DNA from: Steinernema hermaphroditum
Taxonomy: Eukaryota > Nematoda > Chromadorea > Rhabditida > Steinernematidae
Reading direction: 5' to 3'
Length of the DNA stretch: 64,000 bases
Assembly: GCA_030435675.1 (NCBI GenBank)
Contig: CM059623.1
Location: forward strand, 13,796,092-13,860,091
The translations under genes were made by a program, and so were the position numbers. A model generated the notes under the pieces. It was given only the letters and a program-made list of their open reading frames with translations. It was not told where the DNA came from and made no database searches. Positions 46,501 to 57,711 of this stretch are shown here, piece by piece; position 1 is the first letter of the stretch, and every line of letters begins with the position of its first letter.

Positions 46501-48906
46501 TTGCGAAGATGCCAGAAATTGGAATATTGTTCACATAAATCGGTGTTTTGGTTTATCTGTTAACCTGGTAATAGATCTTATATACGGAGTAAAGAGTCCT
46601 ATTGCATATTTGGATATGTTTATCCCGAGTTTAATCTCTGGAGCGAATGGTACTATATGGAACGCGGTAATGAAGTGCCGCCACCGACCTGTTTGACATC
46701 GATGCCACGCCAAGGATGATGCCAACTGCAAAGAGACATCCTCTGTGGTCTATTTTCAGTGTCAGGCAAAGGGGATGCCTTTGATTCTTGAAATAAAATC
46801 GAAAATTAATTTTGTGAACAAACGATGCACTAAAATAAACAGACATGAGGTTAAAGAAGTTTCCCTAAAAGATTGTGTTCTGATTTGATCACAAGACCGT
46901 CGATTAATCTTTCAAATAGTGCATTGGGTGACTAAGACGTTTTGCGTTGAAATGTGTCTATGATATGGATCGGTCCACTTGATCGATCGCTCATATCAGG
47001 ACGGCTTAATCGGGAAAGAACGAACTGTCTGTTTCATAATGAAAAGAAAAAATTATCAGTATGTGGAAGCCGGCTCAAAAGGTGGCTTAAATTAGTCACT
47101 CGTTCTATGTGGAAAGCTTTTGTTATCACTGATCAGTACCTTCAATACGATGAAGGCTTGCCGCACTTTGGTTTGTCCAAATTCGATACAATCAAAGATG
47201 TAAAGTGGACCTCCTCCGACGTTTAGACTGACTAGACACTCTGTCATGTCTAGGATTGCAAATACATATAAAGGACACGATTGCTAATGATAAGGATGAA
47301 CCCCACTCGACCGGTCGTTCCCCGCTACACAACAGTGGCGATCAGCTGATTCGAACTCCGCGAGCGGTCGGCTTCTTGCCATTGGCGATGAGCAAAAGAC
47401 CTCGCCTCCTAGAGCAGCTGAAGATAAACTACTCAGGAATCCCGCTGAATGAATAGAGGATTAGCCCAAAACTTCCGAACTGATCAAAACGGTTATCCAC
47501 TGAATCCCCGTTATGCAGACCTCTTTGAAGACGGAAGAAGGGAAAACCGGATGGAAGGCGTTGGACAGTAGTCTTCTGGCCTCTAGACTGGCCTCTAGAC
47601 GACTTCGGAAGCAAAAACAACATGACCACGACAGAGCATCGCCTAAGAGGTGAAAGGGATGTCAGTAAGCTATGAGGAGAAAAAACGGATGGGGCAAGTC
47701 TAAGAAGACCATATGGACCTCGACTGCTGGAACAGGGCGGAGTGGCTCTCGCTGGATGTGTCGGTGCAATAAAGCATCAAGGTAGAGGATTAGCATGGCT
47801 ACAAAACTTCAAAACTGATCAACAAATGGTAACGGGTAATCCACTGAATCCCCGATATATACACTCTATTGAAAAAGGAAGAAGTGAAAACCGGATGTAA
47901 TATGCTCGTTCGTAGTAGTCCCTCTCTGGTCTTCACACTGAATAAACAACTTTTTGTGTTTAGAACTCTATAAATAAGGGATGTAAATGTTGATAAAGAT
48001 CAACCCCACTCGATCGACCGATCGTTCCCCAATATTAAGTAATATTAAGATTTTGATATCTTCGTAAAGCCGGATGGAAGGCGTTGGATAGTAGTCCCCC
48101 TTTGGCCTCTAGACTGACTAAACGCCTTTTTGTGTCTCCGACTGTGCAAATAAAGGATGTAATTGTTGATAAAGATGGATCTCACGCGATCAATCGGGCC
48201 CAAATATCAACTAATTTGTGATCAAGACTTCGATATCTTCTTATTTATGTCTTTTGGTAGGGTAAGCTTGGATCAGGCACAAGCGAAACCAACAGGTGTT
48301 GTGTGCAAATCTCTCTGTAAAGTTCCATGAAAGAACTAACCACACTGGTGCACGATTTGCAAGTGAAAAAAAACCAGTTACCGCGAAATCGATATGTGCG
48401 ATGATCTTCACCTCTACCCATTCCTGCTATACATAAACAAGCACTCGGCCAGCACGTTAAGAACAACAATCGATCACCCGTATTGAAGATAATATAGTAA
48501 AACATACCTTTCTTCCATGGAAGTTCTCGAACTTCTTGACAAACAGCTCCTGGAGCATGTCAACGTCACTAACAACGAGCACATTGCGCCAGCCTTCTTG
48601 AATACCAAAAACTTTGCCTAAAATTTGAGCCTCTATACATAACGGACTTAGACAGGGTTTGGGTACCGTATTTCTTGCTCCACTCGCGAATCTGGAGAAC
48701 AGGCGGGAACTCGGTGCCATTCAGAAGATTGAGGATATTCCCGAACATCGGCAGCGGCTCAGGGCCATCGATTCCTCGACGTCTCCAGTAGCCATTGCGC
48801 CATTTGAAGAAGCTAAACGATGCCCATAGCCAGGCTTACTGTACTGGCTTACTTACAAGTACAGGACACTAACAACAAAAACCACAAACAGAACATTCAC
48901 AGCCAT
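43557..48906 (-). CDS. Cytochrome P450, CYP3 clan (nematode CYP13/CYP25-like)
   Basis: Seven exons: 48857-48906, 48667-48812, 48508-48617, 44821-45035, 44451-44772, 43948-44330, 43557-43902; they sum to 524 codons (523 aa), the normal P450 length. The N-terminus is a membrane anchor ([17 protein letters not shown]) followed by the Pro/Gly hinge [12 protein letters not shown]. Motifs: helix C WKRLR, helix I AGFDTT, ExxR EALRLYP, PERF-type region FNPDRW and heme loop [10 protein letters not shown] with the axial Cys. It is expected to be an ER-bound monooxygenase; the substrate is unknown. A TATATTTAA box lies about 70 bp upstream. Intron 4 (45,036-48,507) is unusually long, holding a nested gene and repeats. 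Confidence 0.92.
45606..46538 (+). CDS. Nested 310-aa protein of an expanded nematode-type family (F-box/LRR-like, tentative)
   Basis: A single-exon frame lies wholly inside P450 intron 4 on the opposite strand. The start [14 protein letters not shown] is chosen because the pseudogene at 49,927 shares this ATG and diverges upstream. N-terminal patterns of this kind, followed by alternating hydrophobic blocks ([25 protein letters not shown]), recall nematode F-box-associated or leucine-repeat proteins. I cannot show an F-box or name the family. No signal peptide, so probably intracellular. It could be an intact retrocopy or a mobile-family member, as it has no introns. Confidence 0.65.
   Translation: MNDLPYAFYESVFRVSWTTRDFVTPLLSITAKELPGNIGFVAQQMTSMYKHHAVAIRNNQITGEECSDLNNEVFKHFWIEKNKFVGSVTIYFYTNNEEKVSKEIIDRIFFPNAVYFLALKTATVSKTWIDWACTAKRLTGLCIHEKLDDESIALCKRLIEAGSLTQLYIENEAYSEGAMEMMKTSLIQPQFQSLRLTENGDLEELLAFWSQNREALRGKDLFLETLNHVQFLEGKLELCPQEEFDPIGRHHFYFPFSLFCQPSRPYKLKYGRDEEGSHGAYVFFTCFERNPNESEMSCFAKMPEIGILFT
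47200..48240. repeat. Degenerate tandem repeat in P450 intron 4
   Basis: Three or four diverged units of about 270-350 bp share 'CTGATCAA', 'AATCCCCG', 'GGAAGAAG.GAAAACCGGATG', 'CCTCTAGACTGACTA' and 'AAAGGATGTAA'. No coding role is seen. Confidence 0.55.
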
Positions 48907-48999
48907 CTTTTTCAGCTGACTGTGACGGTGCAGAACAGGAAAAGACGACAAGAAGGGCAGCGCGCGTTGTTTAAATATAACGCGCACATTTGCCCACGA

Positions 49000-49800
49000 C
49001 GCCCATGGAGCATCATACAAACTACGCGAGTCGATAAGTGGAGCCGACCGATGACGAACACTAACCGCTCGGAGACAATTCCGATGTGTGGTTCGCGTAA
49101 TTCCCGATCACACTGCAAACTACAAGAATTGACCTTGATTTGACCACGTTGGAGGCACAGGAAGCCACAGGAAGAGATCACGAAACGAGAGTGTAGGAAA
49201 AGGGGCAGTCGATCGGGTTGTTTTCGTTATTTTGGTTTCTTAGACATGTGTGCATAGGCTACGTGACCTGATAACGGTGTGATTACGCGGGAACTAAGCG
49301 GAGAGTCGCGACGGAGATGGTGATGGAGAAGAGTAGAATATGTTGGTAGTTTATTGTGAAAGTGCACTATTTTTGCGAATTGTTTAGTTGTCCGATCAAA
49401 CCCCTTGTGTGAGTGTTAAATAGACGACAAAAATCGCATCAAATAGATTAGGAGTCAGATTTATGATTCTGTAGTAGGGCACGGATCTGTGTGCAGCGTA
49501 ATCGGTGAGACACATAAATCCGTTCCCGCACTGAAGCCTTCTTCTGATCCTTCTGATGATTTGATGGTTGATGATTTCACCTGTTTAAGTTATCGTTGTG
49601 ATCATAAGACTATCACATAGTGCGTCTTTTAGAACAGCAAGATTCAGGAAATCACCATCTGTGATCAGTTTTATGAGTGGAGAGCCATCTTCAGTTCGGC
49701 TCGGTTTTTGGTGTAGCTAAACCTTTAATACATCTAATTTCGAACGGATTCAAATTGCTTCCTTTCTTCGTAGTTATGCTCAGTATGGGAAAGAGAGAGA
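49000..49800. other. P450 upstream region, no gene seen
   Basis: It holds the presumed promoter of the P450 gene at its left edge. No frame, RNA or repeat is supported in the rest. Confidence 0.35.
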
Positions 49801-49809
49801 AGATCTCCC

Positions 49810-50650
49810 TAGAGTGTCATCGTGCGATGCTATCTGGAATTGCGCATTCTCGATTAGAGACGCATTTGCGGTGATGTTTTGCTAATAAAGTCTCTGATTT
49901 TAGGACATATCCAACGGTCACTGGCGATGAACGACCTTCCCTACGCGTTCTACGAATCTGTATTCCGGGTTGGATGGAGAAGACGAGATTTCGTGATTTC
50001 GCGGCTACGCAAAACTTCCAAAGAGTTGCCGGGTAACATTGGAATTGTCGCGCAACAGATAACATCGAAGTACAAATATCAAGCCGTCGCTATTAAGAAC
50101 AACCAGATAATCGTTGAGAAACGTTGGGATCTTAATGGCCAAGGCCAAGTACGCGAGTAATGAAGACAAGGTTAGCGAAGAAATCATCGATCGAATTTGC
50201 TTTCCCAGTGCCGTGTACTGCTTATTCCCATACACAGCGACCGTGAGTAAGGCGTGGATCGACTGGGCATGCACAGTTAAGCGACTAACAGGATTACAAC
50301 TTTCTAAGAAACTCGACGACGAAGCGGTTGTACTTTGCAAGAGACTTGCCGAAACCGGGCGCCTAACCCATTTGCACGTCTTTGTGCTTTACGGACGATG
50401 ATCATCTCGAAGAATTTCTAGCATTCTGGTCCGAGAGTAAAGAAGCACTTCGAGGGATATACTTCGAAACCGAAAAGAAATGCTCAATTCTTAGAGGGAA
50501 AACTGGAGCTTTGGCCTCAAGAAGAATTCGATCTAATCGGCAGATACCCCAAGGAGAGTGAGATGATTTTTTTGCAAAGACGACACGAATTGGAATATTG
50601 TTTACATAAATCGGTGTTTTGGTTAATTTGCGTTCAGTTTATAAAGCTGC
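49810..50650 (+). pseudogene. Decayed copy of the nested 310-aa gene
   Basis: The ATG at 49927 begins [16 protein letters not shown], matching the nested gene; similarity extends upstream to about 49,830. A replaced or deleted segment near 50,120-50,165 breaks the frame. A second piece (EEIIDRICFPSAVYC to KKLDDEAVVLCKRL) stops near 50,400, and the last third survives only in scraps around 50,400-50,590. It lies 5' of the P450 gene, outside it. Confidence 0.85.
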
Positions 50651-51048
50651 AATAGACAATAAAGAGTTCTGTTGTTACGAGCAGTCCGTATACACACTCG
50701 TTTTTTTTCGCAACCGATATTCAATACGCAGTAAACTGCTCACCAAAGAGCCAATGGTAGGTGTCTTCAAATAAGGAAGATACATGATAACTACAACTCT
50801 TTAGGTTTGTCGGCCACATTTACACAGTTGATGGGGAACAACGTACTACTGCTGCCTTCCAATCAGGTCGAAGTCTTCTGTAAATTCGCTGCAGGTTTCC
50901 TTCCAATGTGCCCGTAGATCTGGCCACAAAGCTTATGTATGTAAAAGCTTATGTATCTTTTGAGTACCTGAAGGAACATGATAAACTACCTTCGCAGTCA
51001 AAGATTGGTGTTGAGCGTAAAAAAAGGCGGATTCTGTGAATGAAAATA

Positions 51049-51120
51049 AGGTCCCGCCGAGATTTGAACTCGGGTCGCAGGATTCAAAGTCCTGAGTGCT
51101 AACCGCTACACCACGGGACC
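51049..51120 (-). tRNA. tRNA-Gln(TTG)
   Basis: A 72-nt cloverleaf: acceptor GGTCCCG pairs with CGGGACC, D arm GTAGCGGTTAGCAC, anticodon loop CTTTGAA on stem CAGGA/TCCTG, T arm CCGAGTTCAAATCTCGG. A- and B-box promoters are intact. The body is identical to the other Gln tRNAs here except for the first anticodon base. Confidence 0.93.
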
Positions 51121-51284
51121 GGTGAAAGACCGGAATCGGTGTTTCGTCATGTCGCCGCTGTTCAGAGAAGTCGTAAGAACGCTGAGAGCGATGCATTTTT
51201 ATTGAGCACCTATGTAGATTGTGACTTTTCCATAAAGAGAGAAATGAAATTCAGAAATGGGAAAAGTAAAAAAGCAAAATGATT

Positions 51285-51357
51285 AGCCCGATGCGGGGCC
51301 CGAACCGGCGACAGCCAGATTAAGAGTCAGGTGCTCTACCGACTGAGCTAACCGGGC
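51285..51357 (-). tRNA. tRNA-Lys(CTT), possibly weakened
   Basis: Acceptor GCCCGGT pairs with ATCGGGC; D arm TAGCTCAGTCGGTAGAGC; anticodon loop CTCTTAA gives CTT. There is one mismatch in the anticodon stem (T-T) and one in the T stem (C-C), so function is less certain than for its neighbours. Confidence 0.75.
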
Positions 51358-51516
51358 TTCGGGGAACGAAAGAGCTATGATGTTATGATAGGCATTAATC
51401 CGTGAGCCCGTTCCGTACATAAGCACATCTGAAGAGACATATTCTTTCGAGCACAGGCCCCTCTTTCCAGCGTTATATCTTCAGATATTACAACAAAGCG
51501 CGCATGTTGGATAACC

Positions 51517-51588
51517 GGTCCCGTGGTGTAGCGGTTAGCACTCAGGACTCTGAATCCTGCGACCCGAGTTCAAATCTCGGCGGGACCT
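51517..51588 (+). tRNA. tRNA-Gln(CTG)
   Basis: Same body as the Gln(TTG) gene on the other strand, with anticodon loop CTCTGAA. All stems pair; A- and B-boxes are intact. Confidence 0.93.
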
Positions 51589-51746
51589 GCGATTTTACAT
51601 TTTTGCGACGATTTCAGAGGCAGTGAATTTTATTCCACTCTTCAAATGTACAGACAAGAAATTTAGGAAACACGGGCGATTTTTGGGCACCCGACTATAC
51701 ACTACGGTGGTTAAGAAGGAGCAGAAAGAAGAGAAGGCTGAACCGC

Positions 51747-52780
51747 TTAGTATCCAGGAGGAGTGCGGGGCTCTGAAATGAGCTAATTAGAGGCGAAGCA
51801 GAGGATAAGCGCTTACGGGGGCAGTGGTCGCATCCACCCTTGGGTCCATCGTCTCCGGGAGGGCCGGGAGGTCCCTGCTTTCCTTCGCGACCTTCGCGTC
51901 CGGGCTGGCCGGCGTCTCCGGGGGGTCCAGGCGGGCCTTGGAAGGATTGTCCGTCGGGTCCAGGCAGACCCTTGAAACCGGGCGGTCCAGGAGGTCCAGG
52001 GGGTCCGGAAGGTCCCTGAGGTCCAGGCACGGGGATAAGGCGACCGGGCTGGCCAGGGGCTCCACGCTGTCCGTCGCGACCGGGACGGCCCATGGGTCCG
52101 GCCTGTCCCTGCATGCCCTGCTCGCCGTTGATTCCGTTCTTTCCGTTGTCTCCGGCCGATCCCTTGGGGCCGGGGGGTCCCTTGGGTCCCATGGATCCAG
52201 GGGGTCCAGGAGGTCCGGGCGGGCAGATGAGGCAGGGCTCGGTGGGCTGGGCGGGCAGGAGCTGAGCGTCCTTGCCGTCTTTTCCGTCGTTTCCATCGTG
52301 TCCATCGGCTCCATCGTCTCCGGCCTCTCCTTCGGGTCCAGGAGGTCCGGGCGGTCCCTGGTGGCAGGTGCAACACACGGGAGCGGGCTCGGCGTTGACC
52401 ACGGGGGCGGGGGGAGATCCGTAGGCAGGGGGCGCGGGAGTGGGGACGGCGTTGTAGCCACCGTATCCTCCGGCGGCGCCGCCGCCGCCATTGCCTCCTT
52501 CGGGGATCCACTGGCCGAAGAGCCATCCACGCTTGATACGGGCCTGCTGGCCCTTGCCGGCCTGGAGCGCCGTCATCTCGAGCCACATGTCACGGGCACG
52601 GGCCTTGCAGTAGTCCGTCTCCACCATCAGATGGCTTTGGAACGACTGCACGTAGCTGTAGAGCATGGGCAGCGTGACGACGGTGGCGATGATGGCGGCC
52701 GTCGAGACGACGATTCCGAGGAAGGCGATGCGGCGCGCCTGGCGCATCTCGTCCGTCTCCTTGAGGTGCTCCGAAGACAT
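51747..52780 (-). CDS. Nematode cuticle collagen
   Basis: Two exons, 51817-52780 and 51747-51772, with a 44-bp intron, give 329 aa. The short last exon makes the tail CPQPRTPPGY, typical of cuticle collagens; reading through the intron would lose it. Residues 1-60 form the nematode collagen N-terminal domain with a membrane/signal segment ([16 protein letters not shown]). A subtilisin-type cleavage site RIKR lies at 81-84. Two Gly-X-Y blocks with short breaks are bounded by Cys pairs (CCTC, CLIC, CDHC). The protein is secreted, processed and crosslinked in the cuticle. The start at 52780 fits a 14-nt leader after a TTTTCAG acceptor (52,796-52,802), probably a spliced-leader site. Confidence 0.93.
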
Positions 52781-52795
52781 CGCGTGTTCTCCGAA

Positions 52796-52842
52796 CTGAA
52801 AACCACGACTTAACTGAGAGCCACTCACATCCTTTTATATCC
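52796..52842 (-). promoter_or_regulatory. TATA box and trans-splice acceptor of the collagen gene
   Basis: On the minus strand GGATATAAAAGG (52831-52842) is followed by a short outron and the acceptor GTTTTCAG at about 52,796. Transcription start inside the outron and spliced-leader addition are inferred. Confidence 0.55.
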
Positions 52843-52899
52843 CTCCCCAACCGATCCAGCCCATCCCCGCATTCCAAAAAATAGGCCGGCTGCGACGTC

Positions 52900-54060
52900 A
52901 CCGAAAAAATTACCTGAACTGATGAAAAGACAATGGAGCGCACACGGCTAACGGGATATCCGCAGGCGCTCTTATAGGCCGCCGCGCAAATCGGGGTCAC
53001 TCCGCCGGCGAAGACAAAGCGCTTAAAAAAGAGCGTTGCATAGTGTTTCGCCGTCGGGCGGGTGTAACGCGATCGCCCGGAGGCTCGGCGGGATGGGTTC
53101 AAGCGGTACGCCGGCGCTCCGGGATCTGATTGATGGAGATGGACAAATTGGAAAAAACCGACGGAGAGCGCGAGAGACAAATACGGGCGCGCGGACAAGT
53201 CGCATCGCTGGAATGCGACTTTGAACCGTTTTTGGCGCAGGTGGCGCGATCACAAGGGTCAGTTGAGTGGACGCAGAGATGTTTACAACATGAAAGGGAG
53301 ATGTGTATCTAAGGAGATGCGAGAAAAATGCTGTGGGTGCGGATGGTAGTAAGATTTCTAAGGAACAAGGGATTCCATTTGTGTTCAATATATCGTGGGT
53401 GCCTTAAGCGATCATATAATCTGGCTACGGACATGTAGCTGTAGCGCATGAGCCAATCACATGGCTACGGACTACTATAGGTTTAGACTATTCTTAGACT
53501 ACTGAATTTAAAGAGAGTCAAAACTAGCGGGGTCTAGCAGGCATAAGCTTAAGCTTAGGACACATGTAAGCGCAGGATTACGATAGGTTTAGACAGCTCA
53601 AGCATACAGGATAGAATGGGTTTGATTTCCATGAATTCTTGGGCCTGGGCAGGCTAAAACAAGGAACCAAAGCTAGGCTAAATCATTAAAACCCCTGCGT
53701 TTGTTCATGGTAAGAGGGTTGATATAGGCCTATTCATTCGAGGCTTTAGCCATAACATGAAGCCTTTAAACCTATAGGCAGCCTCACGATGCCAACGATC
53801 TATCATCATACGAGAAATAAGGATCGAACACGACGTTCTGAATGTACTGTTTCTTTGAAAATATGTCACTTTGTAACCAGAACCTAAATTTTGATATCCA
53901 CATTTGAAACACCACAGTTCAATCAATTCACGTGAACGACAGCTTCCTGTAATATTCATGCACTGCTAGAAAACAATTTCTCAAGAAACCGACTGCATGT
54001 GACGGTCATTTCCTTGGAGTTTACACTGAACGACGCTAGGCGTCTGAAGGAAATGTCTAT
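52900..54060. other. Collagen upstream region and spacer, no gene seen
   Basis: GC-rich at 52,960-53,220, then AT-rich. Open frames on both strands at 53,000-53,390 lack any domain and overlap each other. A mild repetition of 'GGCTACGGAC' occurs near 53,420-53,475. Confidence 0.35.
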
Positions 54061-54080
54061 TAAAATGAAAATAAAAACAT

Positions 54081-54152
54081 AGGGAGCAACCGGATTTGAA
54101 CCGGTGACCTCTCGATCTGCAGTCGAATGCTCTGCCACTGAGCTATGCCCCC
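54081..54152 (-). tRNA. tRNA-Cys(GCA)
   Basis: Acceptor GGGGGCA pairs with TGCTCCC (one G-T), D arm TAGCTCAGTGGCAGAGCA, anticodon loop CTGCAGA, T arm ACCGGTTCAAATCCGGT. All stems pair. Confidence 0.93.
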
Positions 54153-54264
54153 ACATCGGTCAGCGGCGCTCTGTTCAACTAGACCACCGAAGTGACCCGT
54201 CCGAGAAGAGATGGATGTTACACAGTGTTGACACTTGTTGTCGCCGATAAGAGACACTTGCGTG

Positions 54265-54336
54265 GGTCCCGTGGTGTAGCGGTTAGCACTCAGGACTCTG
54301 AATCCTGCGACCCGAGTTCAAATCTCGGCGGGACCT
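54265..54336 (+). tRNA. tRNA-Gln(CTG)
   Basis: Identical in all 72 bases to the gene at 51517-51588. Confidence 0.93.
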
Positions 54337-54643
54337 TATCTTTTTGTCCCATTTTTATGTGGCTGGAAGTTTAGTAGAGAATATAACAGCATTGAAAGCT
54401 TCATTGCATTGTTCATCTCCCTCGCTCCGCATAAACTAATCTGTAACGAGTCACGTCTAGTCTTATTATCCGCTACACTCACCGCTCTAAGGGAATAGGG
54501 TAAGATGGAAGAGCAACGTAACCTCTTCCATCCCCCCTTTATGACAGCACAAATGTAAAAATCAAGTTTACAGGTCAGTAATGTATGACGAACTTCAGAT
54601 GTGTCAATAATCATTATATGCGTCAGCAACATGTGAGAATCGC

Positions 54644-54715
54644 GGTCCCGTGGTGTAGCGGTTAGCACTCAGGACTTTGAATCCTGCGACCCGAGTTCAA
54701 ATCTCGGCGGGACCT
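54644..54715 (+). tRNA. tRNA-Gln(TTG)
   Basis: Identical in all 72 bases to the gene at 51049-51120, on the opposite strand. Confidence 0.93.
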
Positions 54716-55326
54716 ATTATTTTTGTTCCTGTTTCTATGTGTGTTAATGTGACTAATAGTGTATCAGAAGATCCGGCAATACGTTCTGTTGGTGTATTGA
54801 GCGCAGGTCACTAGGAAATCGTACGGTAGGAAATCGTCAATTTTATGAATGGAAATCGAGATATTCACTATTTTAATGACCTCTATTCACACCTGGGTTC
54901 CATCTTTGGGTTTTCGGAACACGCATTTTTCTTTCACACAGCTAACATATCAGGTGATCGTAGCTCATCCTTATCCAAAGGGAACACAGGAAACCCATTG
55001 AATTTGTGATGAACACTTACTCGCTTCTTGATACGCGCAAGATACGCATCAAAATATCATCACAATATCATCACGCAAAAGGCCCCGAAACTGTGTGACA
55101 TTGAGATGTGTGAGCGAATGAGGCGTGCCCTATCAAAATAGCATTCCAATTTTACACCGCTTCATTTTTCGATATTCTGCTTCCGCGAAATATTCTGGTT
55201 CCATTCTGTCGCTCAATGGCAAAAAATATTGTGCTAAATAAAAGTGAATTTTAGTCGTAGGGACGTCAGTTCGACAATGGCATTCATGTTGACTTTCATA
55301 TGTAACTCTTAGCTTTTAGGACTAAC

Positions 55327-55545
55327 ATGAAAATGGACGATTTTATGAACTCAGAACCTTTGAGGAACCTCCGCGTCGACTTCTCTAAATTCTTGCTGGA
55401 TTTGTCGATATATTCCGATGGAAATCTCGATAAACTTATTGAACTTGCCGTGGAATGCTTTCGAAAGTTATCGCCTGACACTTTGGTCGTTGAAAAAAGT
55501 AAAAACCGCTTCCCTCTATTTGATGATGTTATTGGAAACGCATAA
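55327..55545 (+). CDS. Small hypothetical ORF, or upstream exon of the HMG-CoA reductase gene
   Basis: Seventy-two codons, preceded by the acceptor-like CTTTTAG at 55,312-55,318. The sequence is hydrophilic with one amphipathic stretch (LDKLIELAVECFRKL) and has no known domain. It lies 450 bp upstream of the first recognised HMG-CoA reductase exon on the same strand, but I see no donor that would join the two in phase. Confidence 0.3.
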   Translation: MKMDDFMNSEPLRNLRVDFSKFLLDLSIYSDGNLDKLIELAVECFRKLSPDTLVVEKSKNRFPLFDDVIGNA

Positions 55546-55994
55546 GAACAGTTCGTGTCTTGTGCAAAAGCTTTTCTGTTGACAAGCAACATGGTGTCCC
55601 CTGCCGATTTGATCCAAATTTTCTACATTATTATTACATGTACTGTATTACTGCTACAAGATATTTGCAACCCATGACCCATGGGTTGCTTCAGGCATGT
55701 TGAAAAGGGCATGCTATCCTTTCGCACCATTTATTTGTTTACCAATTATACCCAAGTAATGCAGTATTTCCTTAAATAGAACATCTGGTATTAGAGTACA
55801 AAAAAGTCAGTTTAAGTAGATATTTTTTAGTTTAAGTAGTAGTTTCAGTAGCCACTCATGAATCATCGGTGGGAAACAGGTGTGGTCGCGCTGGGAAAGG
55901 ATAGCATTACCCTTTTTAGCCTGCCTGGAGTGGGATTATATTTACATTTATTTTCTATTTTTTTTAAATGATATATTTTCCGACTCTCTTTCAG

Positions 55995-57711
55995 GACAAA
56001 CAGTTCCTAATTCCCAAACTATCAAGAAATTCTACCTGCTGGATACATCCGAAGTAGTCGATTCTCCGGACCCAACTATGTCATTCCAACTGGATATCTT
56101 CAATTCGGACGCCTCAAAGCTTTCCGATGACGCAATTTTACAACTTCTAGAAGCGGACGTCGTCAAGCATCCCTACCTGGAAGAGGAGATTGGTGACCTG
56201 GAAAGATCAGTGGCGATTCGACGTCGTTATATCGAAAACCGAACAGGAACCTCCTTGAAAGACATCCTTTTCAAAGGATATAACTACGATCTTGTAAAGA
56301 ATCTAATCGTATTGTAACAATATTCAAATCATTAGGTATACAAAGCTTGCTGCGAAAACGTGATTGGCTTTACATCTGTGCCCATCGGCGTGGTTGGTCC
56401 TCTACGCTGGAATGGCGAAAGCAGCTACATTCCAATGGCTACGACAGAAGGTGCACTGCTGGCCAGCACGAACCGAGGATGCAAAGTGATCAGGGAGAGC
56501 GGAGGAGCGATGGTCAGAGTGTTCCAGGATGAGATGACCAGGGCGCCGATGGTGAGATTTGAAGATGGTGACCAAGCGCTGTAAGTTGATGGGCTTTTTG
56601 AGGGTTCCAAGCCGTCTGGCTGCTGTTTTAAGAGTGACATTCAAGTATTCAGAGTGATCGTTTTAGGCAATTCTACAATTTCATCAAAGACGAAACAAAT
56701 TTCGATATAATGAAGGAGAGATTCGAATCTACGACAAGGTAAGTGAACCTTCTTCGCTTCAAACTTGTGGCTTCTCCACAATAGAAGACTTAAGAGTAGA
56801 CTTTCAGATACGGAAAGCTTCTACGAATCAAGCCTGTCGTATGTGCTGATAACATCATCATCCTCCGCTTCTCTGCCTTCACTGGCGACGCCATGGGAAT
56901 GAATATGGTCACTAAAGGAGCCGAAGAAGTAATGAAATTCTTAAAAACTCTCTTTCCCACAATGGACCTTCTAACTGTAAGCAGCAACTACTGTTCCGAC
57001 AAGAAGGCCGCTCAAATCAATTGGGACGAAGGCCGAGGAAAAAGCGTCGAAGCCTCATGCATTATTCCAGCAAAAGTCGTCGAAAACGTCCTAAGAACTA
57101 CGGTAGATCGGATGGTGGATGTCGGGCACAGTAAGTGCCAAATTGGCGCTTCGATGGCCGGCACCATCGGAGGCTGGAACTGTCACGCCGCCAACCCAGT
57201 GGCCGCCATCTTCATCGCCACGGGACAGGATGCCGCTCAGGTCGTATCGAGTTCTATGTGCCTCACAAGTTGGAAGAAGACGGAGACGGGAGACCTCAAA
57301 GTGTCCTGCTTGATGAAATGTCTTGAAGTCGGCACGATGGGTGGTGGGACAATACTACCGTCCCAGAACGCCGCCCTAGAGATGCTGAAATGCGCCGGAG
57401 GAAGGAAAGATGAACCTGGAAGTAATCCCAAGCGTCTGGCGAAGATCGTCGCCGCTACCATACTCGCCGGGGAGATCTCACTCCTGGCGGCTCAATGCAC
57501 GCATACATTAGTGTCCAGCCATATGACTTTGAATAGGTGAGCTCCAAGCTAAGGCATAGGGAGACCCCTGCATAATTGCACGGATGGGAAAGGTTCTTAT
57601 CGACCACATTCCAGGTCGAAAGTGAAGTTAAATAGCGGCGAAACTGGCGACGTCTACCCATCTAATGACAAAACGGAAAAACTGCCCGAAGATTGTGATC
57701 ATATTCTGTGA
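55995..57711 (+). CDS. HMG-CoA reductase, catalytic region (5' end not resolved)
   Basis: Exons 55995-56293, 56336-56580, 56667-56738, 56808-57536 and 57615-57711 splice in phase (introns 42-86 bp) and end at TGA. The linker [19 protein letters not shown] is followed by the ENVIGF start of the catalytic domain. All four catalytic residues are seen: Glu in [11 protein letters not shown], Lys in CSDKKAAQ, Asp in TGQDAAQ and His in [13 protein letters not shown]-domain motifs GDAMGMNM and GTMGGGT are also present. The enzyme makes mevalonate for isoprenoids; nematodes do not make sterols, so the products would serve prenylation, dolichol and ubiquinone (family knowledge). No sterol-sensing membrane domain was found upstream; the first exon is missing from my model. 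Confidence 0.92.

Noticed and set aside
50933..51196. Minus-strand frame with 'GVAVSTQDFESCDPSSNL'
   Set aside because: This is a translated tRNA-Gln gene; the same peptide appears from each Gln tRNA copy.
51787..52813. Long open frames on both strands across the collagen gene
   Set aside because: They are shadows of the Gly-X-Y repeat in other frames; only the minus frame with the collagen N-terminal domain and spliced CPQPRTPPGY tail makes sense.
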